DNA from: Mytilus edulis
Taxonomy: Eukaryota > Mollusca > Bivalvia > Mytilida > Mytilidae
Direction: 5' to 3'
Assembly (NCBI RefSeq): GCF_963676685.1
Contig: NC_092356.1
Location: 19,641,750-19,705,749, forward strand
DNA: 64,000 nucleotides
Positions within the stretch are counted from its first letter, which is position 1. Every line of letters begins with the position of its first letter. Below are positions 49,851 to 61,240 of the stretch, in pieces. The notes below the pieces were generated by a model. The model saw only the letters and a list, made by a program, of their open reading frames with translations. It was not told the origin of the DNA and did no database searches. Position numbers and translations under genes: made by a program.

Positions 49851-52029
49851 GACCACTGTGTATTATCAGAATGGGTTTTGCTTTTATTTTTCCTAGCAAA
49901 TTTTAGGGAAGAGGCGTTTTTTAACTTTATAAAGAAAATCTGGTGGTTAAATTATTGTATTTTTTGGCAAGAACAATAAACTGATTAAGCACTACAAATG
50001 ATCAGTTTAAAAAAAAAAAAATAAACGACACATTTGTTTTTCAAAGCAAAGTTTCTTCTCAAAATAGTAAACCAATCACATCAACTTTTAGGGGCTGACT
50101 CGGATGCCAGTTGTTACATATGTATCACTATAAACTATGATATTGTCAATGTAGGATTAATTATATAAAATATGACAATATATACCTCTCTACCTATATA
50201 TCTGACAAATTTGGCAAATATTAGCATGTTCAAGATGCGATATTCGATTTACCAAATCTTTCAAACCTAAAGTTCAAATCTTTTGAAATTGTTATAAGTT
50301 GTTTAGCTAGGCCTAGTTTATCAATAAGAGAAAAACAAGAAACATTAAACGACATTTTTTTTTGGGGGGGGGGGGTATAGTGTTGGGTATCCCATGATAA
50401 GTCAAGTATTTCAAAATCATTTCCGAGTAAATAAATTGTGTACGTCAGACGCATTATTCGTTCAGACGTACCATAACGGTTATACTTTCGACATGTACGA
50501 AAACTACATGCAAACACTGTATACTAGGAAAACAAAGGAGATATGGTATCGGTTATTACCAAAAATTAGTACATGCACAGCAAAAAATCCCTTGTATTGT
50601 TCTCCATCTGAAAATCATAGTGCAGCTTTCAACACAGCACTAAAAAAAACTCTCACATCAATGCAAGTTTAAGAGGGTTCCTAGCACTGGCTGGAGCGGA
50701 ATTTTTTTGCGTTAAAAATTTGGATAGACTTTGTGTAACACAACCGAATCGGGCCCGGTAAAAAAAAAGAACATATTGGAAAGTAAGTTTTATTTAAAAC
50801 AAAGTAGGTCCTACGTATGCGTATAGGAGTAAATCTAAAACTATGTAGAACATATTGTGATCATAAAAAAATCATTTTTTAATGATTAAAAACCTTGGTC
50901 ACCCTTCTATCTATAAGTGTCATGCCAAAACATGACTGATATGTCCCCGTCTGTCCACAAACAATACGATAAGCTCCATGTTTGATGATTGCACATTTTT
51001 CCTAAGTTTTGAAACTGATCTAAATTGAAAAACTATTAGCATTATTTTTCGACTGACTTGAAACGAACCGGGATGCAATCAGTAAGTAGATGAACATGAC
51101 GTTATTTATATAAACGCAAGCAATAACAACTTTATCGTTTTAGAAGACTCCCTAAATTTAAAGTATCATTTATCAACACCCGAAAACGCACAATCGTCGT
51201 ATTAAATATTCAACAGTTCAACTTTTAGAAGAAGTAAATAAGAAGCATTGAAAATCTTATTCCAAATATGTACGATCATGGAAAATAATTGAATTAAATT
51301 GGATTAAAAATTACAGACAGCCTTTCCTGTCGGTCTAAAAGGTGATATTGTGGAAAATGGCAATATATGAAAAACCAATCATGTTTACATTTTGGGTGAA
51401 CTTACTAAAACTGTTTTAAAAATCTGTTCTCTTGGGCGTATAATAAATCTCAAGCAATTTCGTTCCAACAGTACACATAATTCCGATTTAATTAATATTT
51501 CAAAAATAAAAACGACGGCAAACATTATCTGTTAACCAAGCTCTCTTTTTTATCTGTTAATAAATTTTATCAAATCTTAGACGATAGCAACACAATTCCA
51601 TATTGTGCTAACAATCTATGGGAATATTTAAGTCATGCCCATTCCGAATACATTATTCTTGACCAATTGTAGCACTTGAACTTTTCAATTTGGAGGTAAA
51701 GCACGGTAGCGTCTAGATTCTACAAACTTGGTAAAGCAGGAAACGAAAATGTACGTTGACATCCATGCATTTGTGCAAGAAACATACACAGGAACTTCTA
51801 TTAGTTGATTAAAAACATTCAAATTGTAACTAAATATAGTCGTTTGCTTAGGGATGTAAAGACTTGTTGTACAATAAGCACGTGGCAATTGTTTATATAC
51901 ACTTTCTACATTTACAAGTGATCATGTTATAGGCGCTTTTTGATTGGATGCATGAAAATCATTACCTTGTCTCTTTGAAATTCTATCTCCATCCGCCAAG
52001 GGTGGAAAGGAGGGAAGTGGATAGTAACC

Positions 52030-52205
52030 ATTGGCTAGCGAAGATGCATCATCCACAACTCACTCCGTACTTACTGCACGAAATGGATTTGATTTGATTT
52101 TTTGTGTTTTAACACCACTCTTAAGCACCAATTTTGGGATATTTCGTGGCGGCCAGTTTGTATTAGTGGAGGATTCCGGAGTGCCCGGAAAAAAGAGTAA
52201 AAATG
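52030..52205 (+). repeat. Possible repeat-derived short frame (ggcggccagt type)
   Basis: tgttttaacaccactcttaa, atatttcgtggcggccagtt and ggattccggagtgcccggaa resemble a recurrent bivalve sequence. It is open for 64 codons (FDLIFCVLTPLLSTNFGIFR) but has no splice context or domain that I can support. Confidence 0.3.
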
Positions 52206-52724
52206 TAACAGCGTATTTTATTTGAACGAAGGAAATCTCTGTATTACTGAAATATTATTACACCAGGGTTTTCGACATTACCAACTTGTGAAAATATTTA
52301 TTAAATTTTATCATCAGTACAAGGACACCGTTCGTAAATATAAATCACCGTGCAGACATCTTATACGTTAAAGTTTTTTCAAAAAAAATCTTTAATGGTA
52401 ATATTCTATACAAAACACAAAAATGTCATTATTCACCACAAAAGCTAAGTAAACCTTTAAACATACTTTTTCAGAAGGAATACAGGTACGATACTGTGCC
52501 AGGTCGTAAAATGTAGATTTTTTTATGTAATTTATTTTGATTCATACATAGGGTCCTTGCGTCAGAAACAAACACATTTATTCTAAAACTAGTTGTTGAC
52601 ATGATACGGGTTATGTTCTTCTCGTATGTTTAACGATGGAATAATACTAAACCCCTTACGGGAGGGGATGTGTTAGATTTTCATATGATAAAGACATAAT
52701 ACATGTAATATTTCAATCAGTTCA

Positions 52725-52965
52725 GTTGAGGTCTGGAGCTTGCATGTCAGTAACTGCTAGTAGTCTTGCATTTGCTAGATGTATAGGGGAGGGTTGAGAT
52801 CTATCAAAACATCTTAACCCCGCCGCTTTTTCGCGCTTAGCCCAAGTCAGAAGCCTATGGACTTTGTTAGTCTTGTATATTCTGTTGGAGGGAGGGGGTT
52901 TTGGTTAATTTATGTTTCTGAATTTAGTGTGACGTTCATTTTTGCTGAACTAGTAGACATTAAAA
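52725..52965 (+). repeat. Interspersed repeat fragment (cccaagtcagaagcc type)
   Basis: gcatgtcagtaactgctagt, ataggggagggttgagatct, ttaaccccgccgctttttcg, cccaagtcagaagcctatgg and ctgaactagtag occur in order, as in a common bivalve repeat. The reading frame starting near 52857 lies in it and is not taken as a gene. Confidence 0.5.
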
Positions 52966-53959
52966 TTGACAACAAAATGTTTAATCATCTTCTATTCATG
53001 ACTTTGCAATATATTAAGCCTTTTTCTGTCATACATTTGCATATGCATGTTATCAGTATCATTCTGATTTTCAAAAGTTAAATTGGTGAAATATATAATT
53101 CTTTTTATTGTGTATCCATGGATACATTAAGCATTTATTTAACATACAATATTGCAGAGAGGGGGATGAAAATGCCACGTATTCCTCAAAAATGTGTTTC
53201 GAACGAGAATTCCAATGCCTTTGAGTGATACCTTTTCTGCAACTGTTGAAATTACCAAATGATCAAATAAAGAATGGGTGTCTTCTGTCTTATAGTTTTG
53301 TAAAATTTAATCACAAAGTTCGTGCTACAAAAAGTTAAAAATGATCTTCAGCTACGGTGGATTCATTATTATTCTTATAAATGTTGTATACGAATTTTAG
53401 TGGATTTTGTGGCTACAGTTGAACCACGAAATTAAATATTTAACGAAAAGAAGTTTTCTATTGGCTTGTATACAAATTTCGGCAAATCCACGAAAATTGG
53501 TACCCAAAGAATATAAATGAATCCAAAGTATCTGAATATGATTTATTTTTGCACACTAGTGTTCACATTTGAATAATCAGCAAGAGAAAAAATACAAAAC
53601 TACACACCTAACTGTGATGTGCTACCTAAAGGGCCTGCTAAAGCCCTCCTCCGATTGCGGAATTTTGTTGAAGACCCTTTTGTGGCCTTTGACTATTTTA
53701 GATCTTTTGTCGGCTTATTGTTTGTTTGATTCATTTCACATCTCCATTCTCAATTTTATTTAAAAATTATTAGATGAAAGGTCATAGACTCGCGATCCTT
53801 GATCAGCTGCACCACCATTAAGAGTACATATCAAATTTATACGATAGCATAGAGTTTGCGTCACACATGATAATTTCTTGAATATATATTTGTAGATAGT
53901 TGCTGATTACAATGAAGCTTTAACAACACTAAGTATCAAAATCGGTAGCGTAAACGTTG

Positions 53960-54315
53960 AAATCATGTCATCGAAAATTTAATGAAGGCCATCACAATAT
54001 TGCTAACCGTTATGGATTACCTGTTTTATAGATGACCACACATATATTCGAATTTCGTAAACAATATCCGTTTCCTTTTCCTAAAATGTCTAAAATGTTA
54101 CATTACCAAATGATGTTTATTACCGAATTTGACATCATTCGAGCATCATTACGGGTGCCACAATTGGAGCAGCATATGTTTATCCTTCCTGGTGTCTTGA
54201 GATCATCCCCGAATTTGTTGGGGATGTGTTGATCAGACTATTTTGTTCCGTCTTTTGAGGTGTTTACCATGGCGCTTTTAAATTTTTTATTGACTTATGA
54301 GTTTTTTTAATTTCC
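53960..54315 (+). mobile_element. Degraded RT C terminus and 3' tail of the same retroelement family
   Basis: Translates as GHHNIANRYGLPVL, stop, MTTHIF, aligning with GRHHELVDRYGITVSQM of copy 1. It is followed by tail bases (gggtgccacaattggagcag, then cttgagatcatcccc and accatggcgc). Lies in the long intron of gene C. Confidence 0.6.
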
Positions 54316-54895
54316 TTAATATCTTCAAGCAATTTGTCTCTCGTGTTTAATTGATACGTTAATGAAGTGTTACGACTCATGAATTATTTTTTTGTTCGAT
54401 AGAGGTTTTCTTTATCATAATTTCCTACATACAAAAACAGGAACTAAAAAATGAATATTACTTTCAAGGTTGATATAAATATCTTTTGTAAGTGCATTAT
54501 CATTTTACATAGGACAAAATGGGGTCATTTGGTAAATTTCAAGATTCAAAAAGAAAATATCAGTTTCAGAATAAAATTCATTGTTTTCTACAACGACGGC
54601 ATAAAAATGTTAATTTTCTGACCTGCAGTATCTTTTGTTCTTTCTGCATTCCTTATTGATTTCGTTTTCTTAGTTTTTTTATGCATGTGTCATATTGGCT
54701 AGTTATTACATATATTCTACTTGTGTGATATTCATAAATTTTACTTTTGAAGGTGGGTTCGGGAAAGATTTAGTTTACTTAAAAATCTGTATAAGTTCTA
54801 TACCAAAATCATACTTTGTATATTATACGTGTTAGGTCTTATAGGGATACTTCTTAGATACGATATTACCTGTGATTAAATATATTTGTTTTCAG

Positions 54896-55067
54896 GCTAT
54901 AGAAATTCTGTGTCCAACAATGAAGGCAGAATGCAACACATTGCAAAATGCTGACCTAGATTATTCATCCCATGAAACCTATGCTGAATTTATTAAAAAA
55001 GAAAAGCACTTGGAAGAACTTACCACTCAAGTTGAAACGCTGAATTTGGAAAGACAGAATATGCAAT
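54896..55067 (+). pseudogene. Gene C exon 3, intact linker
   Basis: 172 nt, acceptor TTTTCAG, donor AAT|GTAAGT. Starts AIEILCPTMKAECNTLQNAD and continues with the charged helix (FIKKEKHLEELTTQVETLNL). Six A residues in the KKEK run, as in gene A. Confidence 0.7.
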
Positions 55068-55830
55068 GTAAGTTTTAAGGCAAAAATTAAAAAAAAATTA
55101 TTGGAAAAGCAACACTATATTTATGTGACTCCGGTTCTGTTCAAGAAGGATAGAAAAGATTTTTTAGATCTAACATGATAAATCTATAATTATATATCAT
55201 AATCAAGATAAATGTATGAATATTTCTTATGATATACATTTTAAATCTGTTATATTTTTTTTCGAATAGAACATGTCTTTTAATTTTAATCTTTTAGTTG
55301 TTTTCGTTATTGTTTTATTTATCACTACTTTCACGAAGTATTAAAGTATCTATACATCCTTGGGTTTCATTTTGTTTTTATCATTCTACCGTTCCCTGTG
55401 GAAGCAGATTCAGAAAAGAATTTTTCATCAAATAAATAAAAAGTTATATTCATTTGACATGTTCTTAATTTATATAGTTTTCTCTTTTTTTCGTTAATTT
55501 TCTATTTTGATTTGGCCCTCAGTAATAAAATTATAGTACTAATAGGTTTTTTTTACGTGGACGCGTTGCTGAATATAGTCAATGTTTGTAATCTAACGAT
55601 TGTTCAATGTACTTTGATGACAATAAAAACAATTGTAGATAATAAGGATTTGGAGATTCATAAATCCCAATCAGAATTGAGAATCATAGAAAAACACGTC
55701 AACAATTATAGCTTTTTGTGTGTTCAACTAATATTTTGCATATGAATATTCAATTAATTATTGAGATCGGCCATTAATTGTTAAATTAAATATCTTATAC
55801 CATTATGTAACTCTGAAATGAATATTACAG
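55068..55830 (+). other. Gene C intron 3
   Basis: 763 nt. The last third is similar to gene A intron 3. The 77-codon frame at 55512-55745 is intronic and unsupported. Confidence 0.7.
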
Positions 55831-57738
55831 CATTTCAAACCGAAGAAATTTCTGAATGGAAACAGAAATTTGAGAAGTTTCATGTGACTGAAGCAGCGAC
55901 CAGATTAATTAAAGTGGTCAAAGACAATCAATGCACTATTATTACGGGTATTCCTGGATCTGGGAAATCTGCACTTGCTTACTATGTAGCCATACACATG
56001 CAAGAAACAGAAGGCTACACAGTTCTACCTGTTTGGTCACCATCAGAAATGATAAAATTGACGAAATCTAATATATTCTTTGAATGAATCCAACCTTAAC
56101 TGCTGGGAATCTGAAACAAGACGCATAAAGATGCTATTGAAAAATGAAGTCCTGAAAGTTATGGTGACATGCAGATCCTATGTATATAACAATGTTAGCG
56201 AAAGCTTATCTTCTTTATCATTTGCACATTATAACTTGCTATCAGACGAAATAAAGTTATCTTTAGTCGAAAGAAAAGAAATAAGCAAGCTGTATCTTAC
56301 TGATGACATTGTGAGTCATCTGAATGATGAAACTATCATGATGTACAACTTCTTTCCTTTATTGTGTGTCATGTTTAAAGGAAAGAAGATGGGGGATATT
56401 GATTTCTTTCAAAACATTAATCAGTTTTTAAAGATCGAAATTGGAAACTTTAAAAGGAAAAAGGACGCAACGTTCATGGCGCTCGCTCTCTTGGTGTTAT
56501 CTAATAACTCGATCGAAAACGAATGTCTCCAGATTGGAAAAGATAAATACGATATCATGTTAAAAGATTTATATGATGAAATTGATAACAAGAATTCTCC
56601 GTCTAAAACTTCCATATTGTCGAATCTTCGAAATCTTAAAAACATGTATCTTACAGAAACAGACTCTACATTCTGTACAAAACACGATAAAATTTTTGAC
56701 ATTATTTCTCACACTGTAGGACACTTTATAATTGGCTGTATTTTAAGGCATGGAGAATCGTCATTCATTAGTAGTAGGTGTCAATTAAGCTCTCTCAATG
56801 AACAACATGATGTCTGTACCATAATGATTACAGATGAGTTCGAAACCATGTATTTTCAACGTGTATTGGAAGATACTAATAACGGTCAAAACTGGGAAGT
56901 TTTTGCTAGCATTCAAATGAAATTTGAAAAATATAGAAGTTTGTTAATTCAGTACTTAGAGAAATCCCGTAAGAAATTGCACTCATCAAATACTGATTGC
57001 ACAACTCCGTTACATGTAACTGCAGCCAAAGGTTATTACGATATTTCAAAGTATTTAATCGAAAAAAATAGAAATCAAATAAGTTCATTGGATAATAAAA
57101 ATAGGTCTCCCTTACACAATGCTTCCTTGAATGGTCATCATGAAATTGTTCACCTTCTTCTCAGTAATGGTGCTAAAATTAATCAGAGTGACAATGAAAA
57201 ATGTACTCCTCTGCTCGAAAGTTGTATTAACGGATATGTAAAAGTAGTTGAAATATTGTTAAATAGGCAAGCACATGTAAATAAATGTGATAAATATGGT
57301 TGGTCTCCACTACACTTAGCAGCGTCTGGTGGAAACACAGAGCTTATTTTACTTTTGATGGAACATGGTGCAGATGTAAACGTCCAACTGAATAATGGAA
57401 TGACACCTATTTATATAGCTTCTGATCATGATAATTTAGAAGCAGTAAAAATACTTTTAAGTAATAAAGCTAACATAAACAAACCTGACGAAACTGGATG
57501 GAGTCCATTACATATTGCTTCTTATGTCAACCATAATGAAATAGCTAAGTTATTACTTGAAAATGGTGCAGAGGTTAATAGTCCTGATAAGCATGGTCAA
57601 ACTTCACTATATAGTGCCGCTGAAAACGGAAATACTGATCTTATTGAAATATTGATTGGACATGATGCAGACGTAAACTTCCAAACGAATACTGGAATAT
57701 CACCGATGTATAAAGCTTGTAAGAATAATCATTTAGAA
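55831..57738 (+). pseudogene. Gene C exon 4, 5' block: NTPase without Walker B, first ankyrins
   Basis: The acceptor ATTACAG is followed by SFQTEEISEWKQKFEKFHVT and Walker A GIPGSGKSA. At 56074/56075, 38 bp present in genes A and B are missing, removing the residues from just before the QLFVFDDVFG strand to the following KY and changing the frame. From 56080 the frame is open again (NLNCWESETRRIKML) through VMVTCRSYVY, FFPLLCVMF, the HDKIFDIISHTVG motif and about ten ankyrin repeats, until a retroelement interrupts the HLEA codons at 57738. Confidence 0.75.
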
Positions 57739-58743
57739 CAAAAAATTCTCTGAAACTGATATTATCAAGATGCTTGATTTCTTGATTGACAACATATTTG
57801 TTACGTTCGGAGGACGTGTTTTTCAACAGACTGTCGGCATTCCAATGGGAACAAACTGTGCCCCTCTACTCGCCGACTTGTTTCTTTATTATTATGAGGC
57901 TGACTTCATGCAGGAACTTCTTAGGAAGAAAGATAAGAAGTTAGCAATATCCTTTAACTCTACTTTCCGCTATATAGATGATGTTCTTTCACTAAACAAT
58001 TCAAAATTTGGTGACTATGTGGAACGCATCTATCCAATCGAACTAGAGATAAAGGATACTACAGATACAGTTAAGTCGGCTTCATATCTTGACTTACATC
58101 TAGAAATTGACAATGAGGGTCGGTTGAAAACAAAACTTTACGACAAAAGAGATGATTTCAGCTTTCCAATTGTGAACTTTCCATTTCTAAGTAGCAACAT
58201 TCCAGCAGCACCTGCATACGGGGTATATATCTCCGAATTGATACGATATTCCCGTGCTTGCATTTCCTATCATGATTTTCTTGATAGAGGTTTGCTGCTC
58301 ACAAGGAAGCTATTAAACCAAGAGTTCCAAATGGTGAAGTTGAAATCATCCCTTCGTAAATTTTGCGGACGCCATCACGAGTTGGTTGACCGTTATGGAA
58401 TAACCGTTTCACAAATGATATCGGATATGTTCCTTACGTCGTAACTACAATCCCCTTCCCTTTCATGAATATGACCTACCGAATTAGACTATTTACCGGA
58501 TTTGTAATCACTTAAGCAACACGACGGGTGCCACATGTGGAGCAGGGTCTGCTTACCCTTCCGGAGCACCTGAGATCACCCCTAGTTTTTGGTGGGGTTC
58601 GTGTTGTTTATTCTTTAGTTTTCTATGTTGTGCCGTGTGTACTATTGTTTTTCTGTTTGTCTTTTTTATTTTTAGCCATGGCGTTGTCAGTTTGTTTTAG
58701 ATTTATGAGTTTGACTGTCCCTTTGGTATCTTTCGTCCCTCTT
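57739..58743 (+). mobile_element. Retroelement copy 1 in gene C: 5'-truncated RT fragment plus 3' tail
   Basis: Holds the end of a reverse transcriptase (open 57770-58441) with GIPMGTNCAPLLADLFLYYY, the catalytic FRYIDDVL box and the C-terminal RKFCGRHHELVDRYG block, then a 300-nt 3' tail ending CGTCCCTCTT. It is 5'-truncated inside the RT. Host sequence TTAGAA (with ambiguous extra T) occurs on both sides, which fits a target-site duplication. The RT style (xIPMGT, YIDD) suggests a Penelope-like element, but I cannot exclude another non-LTR class, and no endonuclease is present. Confidence 0.8.
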
Positions 58744-60008
58744 TTAGAAGCAGTTAAACTGATGTTAAGTAATAAAGCCGACATTAACAAATGTGCGAAA
58801 ACTGGATGGAGTCCATTACATGTTGCTTCTCATTTCAACCATAAGGAAGTAGTAGCATATCTATGTGAAAACAGTGATGCAGTAGTAAACCTGTCAAATA
58901 AGAAAGGGGAATCGCCTTTACATTTGGCTTGTGAGGAAGATCATGAAGACAACGTAATATTATTATTAAATCATGGTGTTTCTATTGATCAAAGCAATAA
59001 AAATGGAAATACTTCGTTTCATTTAGCTTGTTCAGATGGTAATATACATATTACAGAAGTATTAATTAAAGCAGGCGCAGTAGTAAAAAGAGTTAACGAG
59101 ACTGGAATCTCGCAATTTTTTTTAGCTTGTAACGATAAGCATAATGAAATAGCTAAGTTATTAATCGAAAATGGTGCAGCAGTTATTGGTCAAAATGAAC
59201 ATGGTCGAACTGCAGTATTCGCTGAAAACGAAAATTTAAATCTTATTGAAATTTTGATGGACCATAATGCAGATGTCAACTTGCAAACAAATAATGGAAT
59301 GACACCTATTTATATAGCTTGTAGGTATAACCATTTAGAAGCAGTTAAGCTGCTGTTATTTCATAAAGCTGACGTAAACAAATGTGAAAACAATGGCTGG
59401 AGTCCATTACATGTTGCTTCTCATTTCAAACATAAGGAAGTAGTAGCATATCTTTGTGAAAACAGTGATACAGAAGTAAACCTTTCAAATGAAAAAGGCG
59501 AATCGCCATTACATATTGCGTGTAGTGTAGGTCATAAAGACATAGTAACATTTTTATCAAAACTTGGTGTTTCTATTAATCATTGCAGTGAACATGTATT
59601 CAAACGGTTGCATTTAGCTTGTTTTAAAGGTTACAAAAATATTGTAGACTTATTAATTAAAGCGGGTGCAACAGTAAGTAAAGTTAACGAAAGTGAAAAC
59701 TTCCCTTTATTTTTAGCTTGTAACGATAGGCATACTGAAGAAGCGTTAGTATTACCTGAAAATGGTGCAGAAGTAAACGAAAACTATAAATATGGCCGAA
59801 TTTCATTAAATAGTGCCGCTGAAGACGAAAATATAGATTTGATTAAAATTTTAATGGAATACAACGCAGATGTAAATTTGCAAAGGAATAATGGGATGAC
59901 ACCAATATATATAGCTTGTGAGAATAATCATAAAGAAACAGTTAAACTGCTGTTAAGTTATAAAGCTGACATTAACATATGTGAGAAAACTGGATGGAGT
60001 CCATTACA
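58744..60008 (+). pseudogene. Gene C exon 4, middle ankyrin block
   Basis: Ankyrin coding sequence between the two retroelements, open throughout, starting LEAVKLMLSNKADINKCAKT and ending WSPLQ at the second insertion. About 13 repeats in the same six-type order as genes A and B. One repeat (RTAVFAENENLN, near 59205) has lost two residues, and the block spacing there is 591 instead of 597 nt. An upstream Met in the retroelement tail reads into it in frame. Confidence 0.75.
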
Positions 60009-61240
60009 GAGTCCATTTTAGAGTACATACAATCTAACTCTCTTTCATCTTGTAACAGTATTAAAACATTTGACTTTTCTACCCTGTACACAAGTATTCC
60101 ACATTCCAAACTAAAAGACAAATTGAAAGAGTTGATATTACTTTGCTTCATAAAAAAGAATGGCCAACGTAGATACAAGTATCTTGTCTTAGGGAGGGAT
60201 AAATCCTACTTTGTAAAGAATCACTCTGATTCAAACAAAAAATTCTCTGAAACTGATATTATCAAGATGCTTGATTTCTTGATTGACAACATATTTGTTA
60301 CGTTCGGAGGACGTGTTTTTCAACAGACTGTCGGCATTCCAATGGGAACAAACTGTGCCCCTCTACTCGCCGACTTGTTTCTTTACTATTATGAGGCTGA
60401 CTTCATGCAGGAACTTCTTAGGAAGAAAGATAAGAAGTTAGCAATATCCTTTAACTCTACTTTCCGCTATATAGATGATGTTCTTTCACTAAACAATTCA
60501 AAATTTGGTGACTATGTGGAACGCATCTATCCAATCGAACTAGAGATAAAGGATACTACAGATACAGTTAAGTCGGCTTCATATCTTGACTTACATCTAG
60601 AAATTGACAATGAGGGTCGGTTGAAAACAAAACTTTACGACAAAAGAGATGATTTCAGCTTTCCAATTGTGAACTTTCCATTTCTAAGTAGCAACATTCC
60701 AGCAGCACCTGCATACGGGGTATATATCTCCCAATTGATACGATATTCCCGTGCTTGCATTTCCTATCATGATTTTCTTGATAGAGGTTTGCTGCTCACA
60801 AGGAAGCTATTAAACCAAGAGTTCCAAATGGTGAAGTTGAAATCATCCCTTCGTAAATTTTACGGACGCCATCACGAGTTGGTTGACCGTTATGGAATAA
60901 CCGTTTCACAAATGATATCGGATATGTTCCTTACGTCGTAACTACAATCCCCTTCCCTTTCATGAATATGACGTACCGAATTAGACTATTTACCGGATTT
61001 GTAATCACTTAAGCAACTCGACGGGTGCCACATGTGGAGCAGGATCTGCTTACCCTTCCGGAGCACCTGAGATCACCCCTAGTTTTTGGTGGGGTTCGTG
61101 TTGTTTATTCTTTAGTTTTCTATGTTGTGTCGTGTGTACTATTGTTTTTCTGTTTGTCTTTTTTATTTTTAGCCATGGCGTTGTCAGTTTGTTTTAGATT
61201 TATGAGTTTGACTGTCCCTTTGGTATCTTTCGTCCCTCTT
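60009..61240 (+). mobile_element. Retroelement copy 2 in gene C: longer 5'-truncated RT fragment plus 3' tail
   Basis: Same element as copy 1 with about 230 more nucleotides at the 5' side (TFDFSTLYTSIPHSKL, GRDKSYFVKNHSDSN). By eye only seven substitutions separate the roughly 1000 shared bases, so both insertions are recent. RT is open from about 60009 to 60941. TTACA flanks both ends (60004-60008 and 61241-61245), fitting a short target duplication. Same orientation as copy 1 and as the host gene. Confidence 0.8.

Larger units (their letters stand above)
43186..54895 (+). other. Gene C intron 2, 11.7 kb, repeat-filled
   Basis: Against 2.8 kb in A and 2.2 kb in B. Contains R copy 2, the inverted satellite unit, RT fragments at 47465-47850 and 53960-54315, and the repeats at 47870, 49485, 52030 and 52725. 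In 43200-45700 and 50000-52000 I see only AT-rich sequence and homopolymers (a T/G run near 50358-50380). No supported gene on either strand. Confidence 0.6.

Noticed and set aside
50350-50385. T/G homopolymer as a structured or telomere-like signal
   Set aside because: It is a plain run of T then G without a repeated unit.
57770-61236. Diversity-generating retroelement acting on the ankyrin arrays
   Set aside because: The RT copies are 5'-truncated, end in a fixed 3' tail and have target duplications; there is no template/variable repeat pair. This is ordinary retrotransposition.
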